Source of the DNA: CAZROT01 sp964601895
GTDB taxonomy: Bacteria; Pseudomonadota; Gammaproteobacteria; Enterobacterales; Enterobacteriaceae
NCBI GenBank assembly: GCA_964601895.1
Contig: CAZROT010000034.1
Coordinates: forward strand, 1-6,761
Length of the DNA: 6,761 nt
Direction: 5' to 3'
How positions within the stretch are numbered: the first letter of the stretch is position 1; every line of letters starts with the position of its first letter. The notes beneath the pieces were generated by a model. It saw only the letters and a program-made list of their open reading frames with translations. It did no database searches and had not been told where the DNA came from. The position numbers were made by a program, and so were the translations under genes. Shown here piece by piece: positions 5,510 to 6,761 of the stretch.

Positions 5510-6761
5510 TGCTGGCATTGACACTGACGGATGGAACGACTACGGCTGACCTGCACGCCTTGACGGCGACATTTGTCGTGGGCGACGGTTGGGCGTTTGG
5601 CGGGACGGACATCAACGACGAAACCACCGACTCCATGCAGTTGCTGATTCAGGCGGCGAGCGTGGGGGCAATGCAGACGGCGGTGCAGACGATTGTGCGC
5701 CTGCTCAAGCAAGCGGAACGGCGTGCGCAGACGAAGATGGGCGCGCGGGTGTGGCTGCAACGCACCCTGGATAGTGAAACACAGGTACGCACGGAGGTGC
5801 TTTCGGGTGCGCTGGAATTGCCCAGTCTGCCTGACCAGTGGCACAGACTCAAAATTGAAGGCGTGTTGACGATCCAGCGCCCCAACTGGTGGGAGCCGGT
5901 GTCTGAAACAGAATTGCAACTGAGCGCGCCCAACCAGAGCGCGGCAACCGGCGGGCGCACGATCTACAACCACTGGGATTCAGACACTGGGCATGGCTAC
6001 TGGTTTAGTGTGGCAGCCGCACAGGTGACCGGCGATCTGCCCGCTCCGGTGCGACTGGAACTAACAAACAATGTGGGCGGCGCACGGGCATACTCTGCGC
6101 TGCACATTGCCAACAACACCTTGAATGATCCGTCCAACTTTGTCGGGCGCATTGAAGGTGAGAGCGCATCTAGCGGCGGATCGAGTGCGGCGGACGCCAC
6201 TTGCAGCGGGGGCAACAAGCGCAATCTGACCGTCAACACATCGCTGACGGTGACATGGGCGCTGAATGATGCTTTTGTGACGGACACCAGCGGCAATGCC
6301 ATGTGGCTGATAGCACGCGTGTTGAGTTTGACCGGCGCGGTGGTGGTGCGTCCTGAGATTCGCACATCTGGCGGCACGGTGGTTTGGAAAGCCAATGAGC
6401 CGGTACGCTGGATTACGAGTGATCCGCACCTGGCGATTGTCTGCACAGTGCCGATCCCGCCGGGTGGTTGGGATGCGCCGTGGGATGACCTTGTGTTGGC
6501 GCTGGTCTTTACTTCGTCGGCAAGCGTGACACTGAGCGTCGATTATCTTGCTTTCTTCCCTTCAGACAACTACCAGTTTGTGCCCATGCTCGGGGAGAGT
6601 GTCGCCAACAACGAGACGATCATCCTTGATGGTTGGGCGGGCTATGCAGGCGTGGCAAATGGCGGCTTGTTGCGCCCGATTGTGTCGCCCAGGGGCAAGC
6701 CGCTAATGCTCTACCCCAACACGACGCAACGCTTTTATGCGCTGCAACTGGTGACAAACAA
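5509..6761 (+). CDS. Distal tail (Dit-like) / baseplate protein, C-terminus cut by window
   Basis: The frame from ATG 5509 stays open for 417 codons to the window edge, so the C-terminus is missing. Residues 1-137 form a first domain: strands and turn LTDGTTTADLHA, a helical stretch (51-72), then RTEVLSGALELPSL and IQRPNWWEPV (122-131). A 'R-P-x-W-W-E' turn after the barrel is common in Dit-like tail proteins. DLPAPVRLELTNN (176-188) is a second recognisable strand pair. Residues 215-351 look like an inserted beta-sandwich. GKPLMLYPNTTQRFYALQL (about 395-413) resembles the closing strands of such tail hubs. The ATG overlaps the tape measure stop (TAATG) with no clear Shine-Dalgarno, so translation is probably coupled. 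Position directly after the tape measure supports the distal tail role; exact family is from memory. Confidence 0.75.
   Translation, partial: MLALTLTDGTTTADLHALTATFVVGDGWAFGGTDINDETTDSMQLLIQAASVGAMQTAVQTIVRLLKQAERRAQTKMGARVWLQRTLDSETQVRTEVLSGALELPSLPDQWHRLKIEGVLTIQRPNWWEPVSETELQLSAPNQSAATGGRTIYNHWDSDTGHGYWFSVAAAQVTGDLPAPVRLELTNNVGGARAYSALHIANNTLNDPSNFVGRIEGESASSGGSSAADATCSGGNKRNLTVNTSLTVTWALNDAFVTDTSGNAMWLIARVLSLTGAVVVRPEIRTSGGTVVWKANEPVRWITSDPHLAIVCTVPIPPGGWDAPWDDLVLALVFTSSASVTLSVDYLAFFPSDNYQFVPMLGESVANNETIILDGWAGYAGVANGGLLRPIVSPRGKPLMLYPNTTQRFYALQLVTN
6151..6561 (+). other. Galactose-binding-like beta-sandwich within the Dit-like protein
   Basis: Residues 215-351 begin with an IEGE motif, a Ser/Gly loop and CSGGN (232-236), continue through alternating strands rich in Val and Thr, and end with VTLSVDYLAFFP (340-351). 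An E-x-E start, a later SGG, and a final 'V-D-Y-L---P' strand is the layout of galactose-binding-like (CBM6/35-type) jelly rolls. Such domains in distal tail proteins bind host surface sugars. The call is pattern-based. Confidence 0.45.

Noticed and set aside
5506..5973. Reverse-strand open frames over the Dit-like gene
   Set aside because: The + strand frame here is continuous and shows tail-protein motifs; the reverse frames show only Arg/His-rich low-information sequence.

Overview
This window is the head-to-tail junction and tail operon of a siphovirus-like, tailed double-stranded DNA phage or prophage. All convincing genes lie on the + strand and follow the usual order: head closure, HK97 gp10-like neck protein, tail terminator, tail tube, tail assembly chaperone with a frameshifted extension, tape measure, then a distal-tail/baseplate protein cut off by the window edge. 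I see no sheath gene between the terminator and the tube, which points to a non-contractile tail. No integrase, tRNA, attachment site or host gene is visible, so prophage and free phage cannot be told apart here. The DNA is GC-rich. The host is uncertain: the N-terminal style of the last protein (WWE motif, then a D-L-P-A-P-V-R-L segment) reminds me of Chloroflexota phage or prophage proteins, but this is recollection and not proof.

Layout. Bases 1-82 hold the last codons of an upstream gene. Bases 82-653 carry two small genes: an unrecognised 77-residue protein and a 112-residue single-membrane-pass protein resembling LLH-type (superfamily 6) holins. Bases 653-1832 encode head closure, neck and tail terminator proteins. 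Bases 1853-2833 encode the tail tube. Bases 2842-3350 encode the tail assembly chaperone pair, with a CCCAAAC slippery heptamer at 3123-3129 exactly where a -1 shift joins the two frames, and a possible GC hairpin 7 nt downstream. Bases 3347-5509 encode a 720-residue tape measure protein with Trp-rich 18- and 17-residue repeats. Bases 5509-6761 encode a Dit-like protein with what looks like an inserted galactose-binding-like beta-sandwich.

How the parts work together. The connector proteins close the filled head and dock the tail. The chaperones (short and frameshifted forms) coat the tape measure so that tube subunits polymerise around it to a set length. The terminator caps the tube, and the Dit-like protein forms the distal hub that carries host-recognition parts. 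Genes are packed with essentially no spacers: four junctions are TAATG overlaps and one is ATGA, so transcription must come from outside the window and translation is probably coupled. I see no promoter, terminator, CRISPR, RNA gene or insertion sequence, and no stretch over 300 bases without a gene.

I found no wholly new system. The best leads are the frameshift site and hairpin, the tape measure repeats, the holin-like gene placed inside the connector module, and the sugar-binding-like insertion in the distal tail protein.
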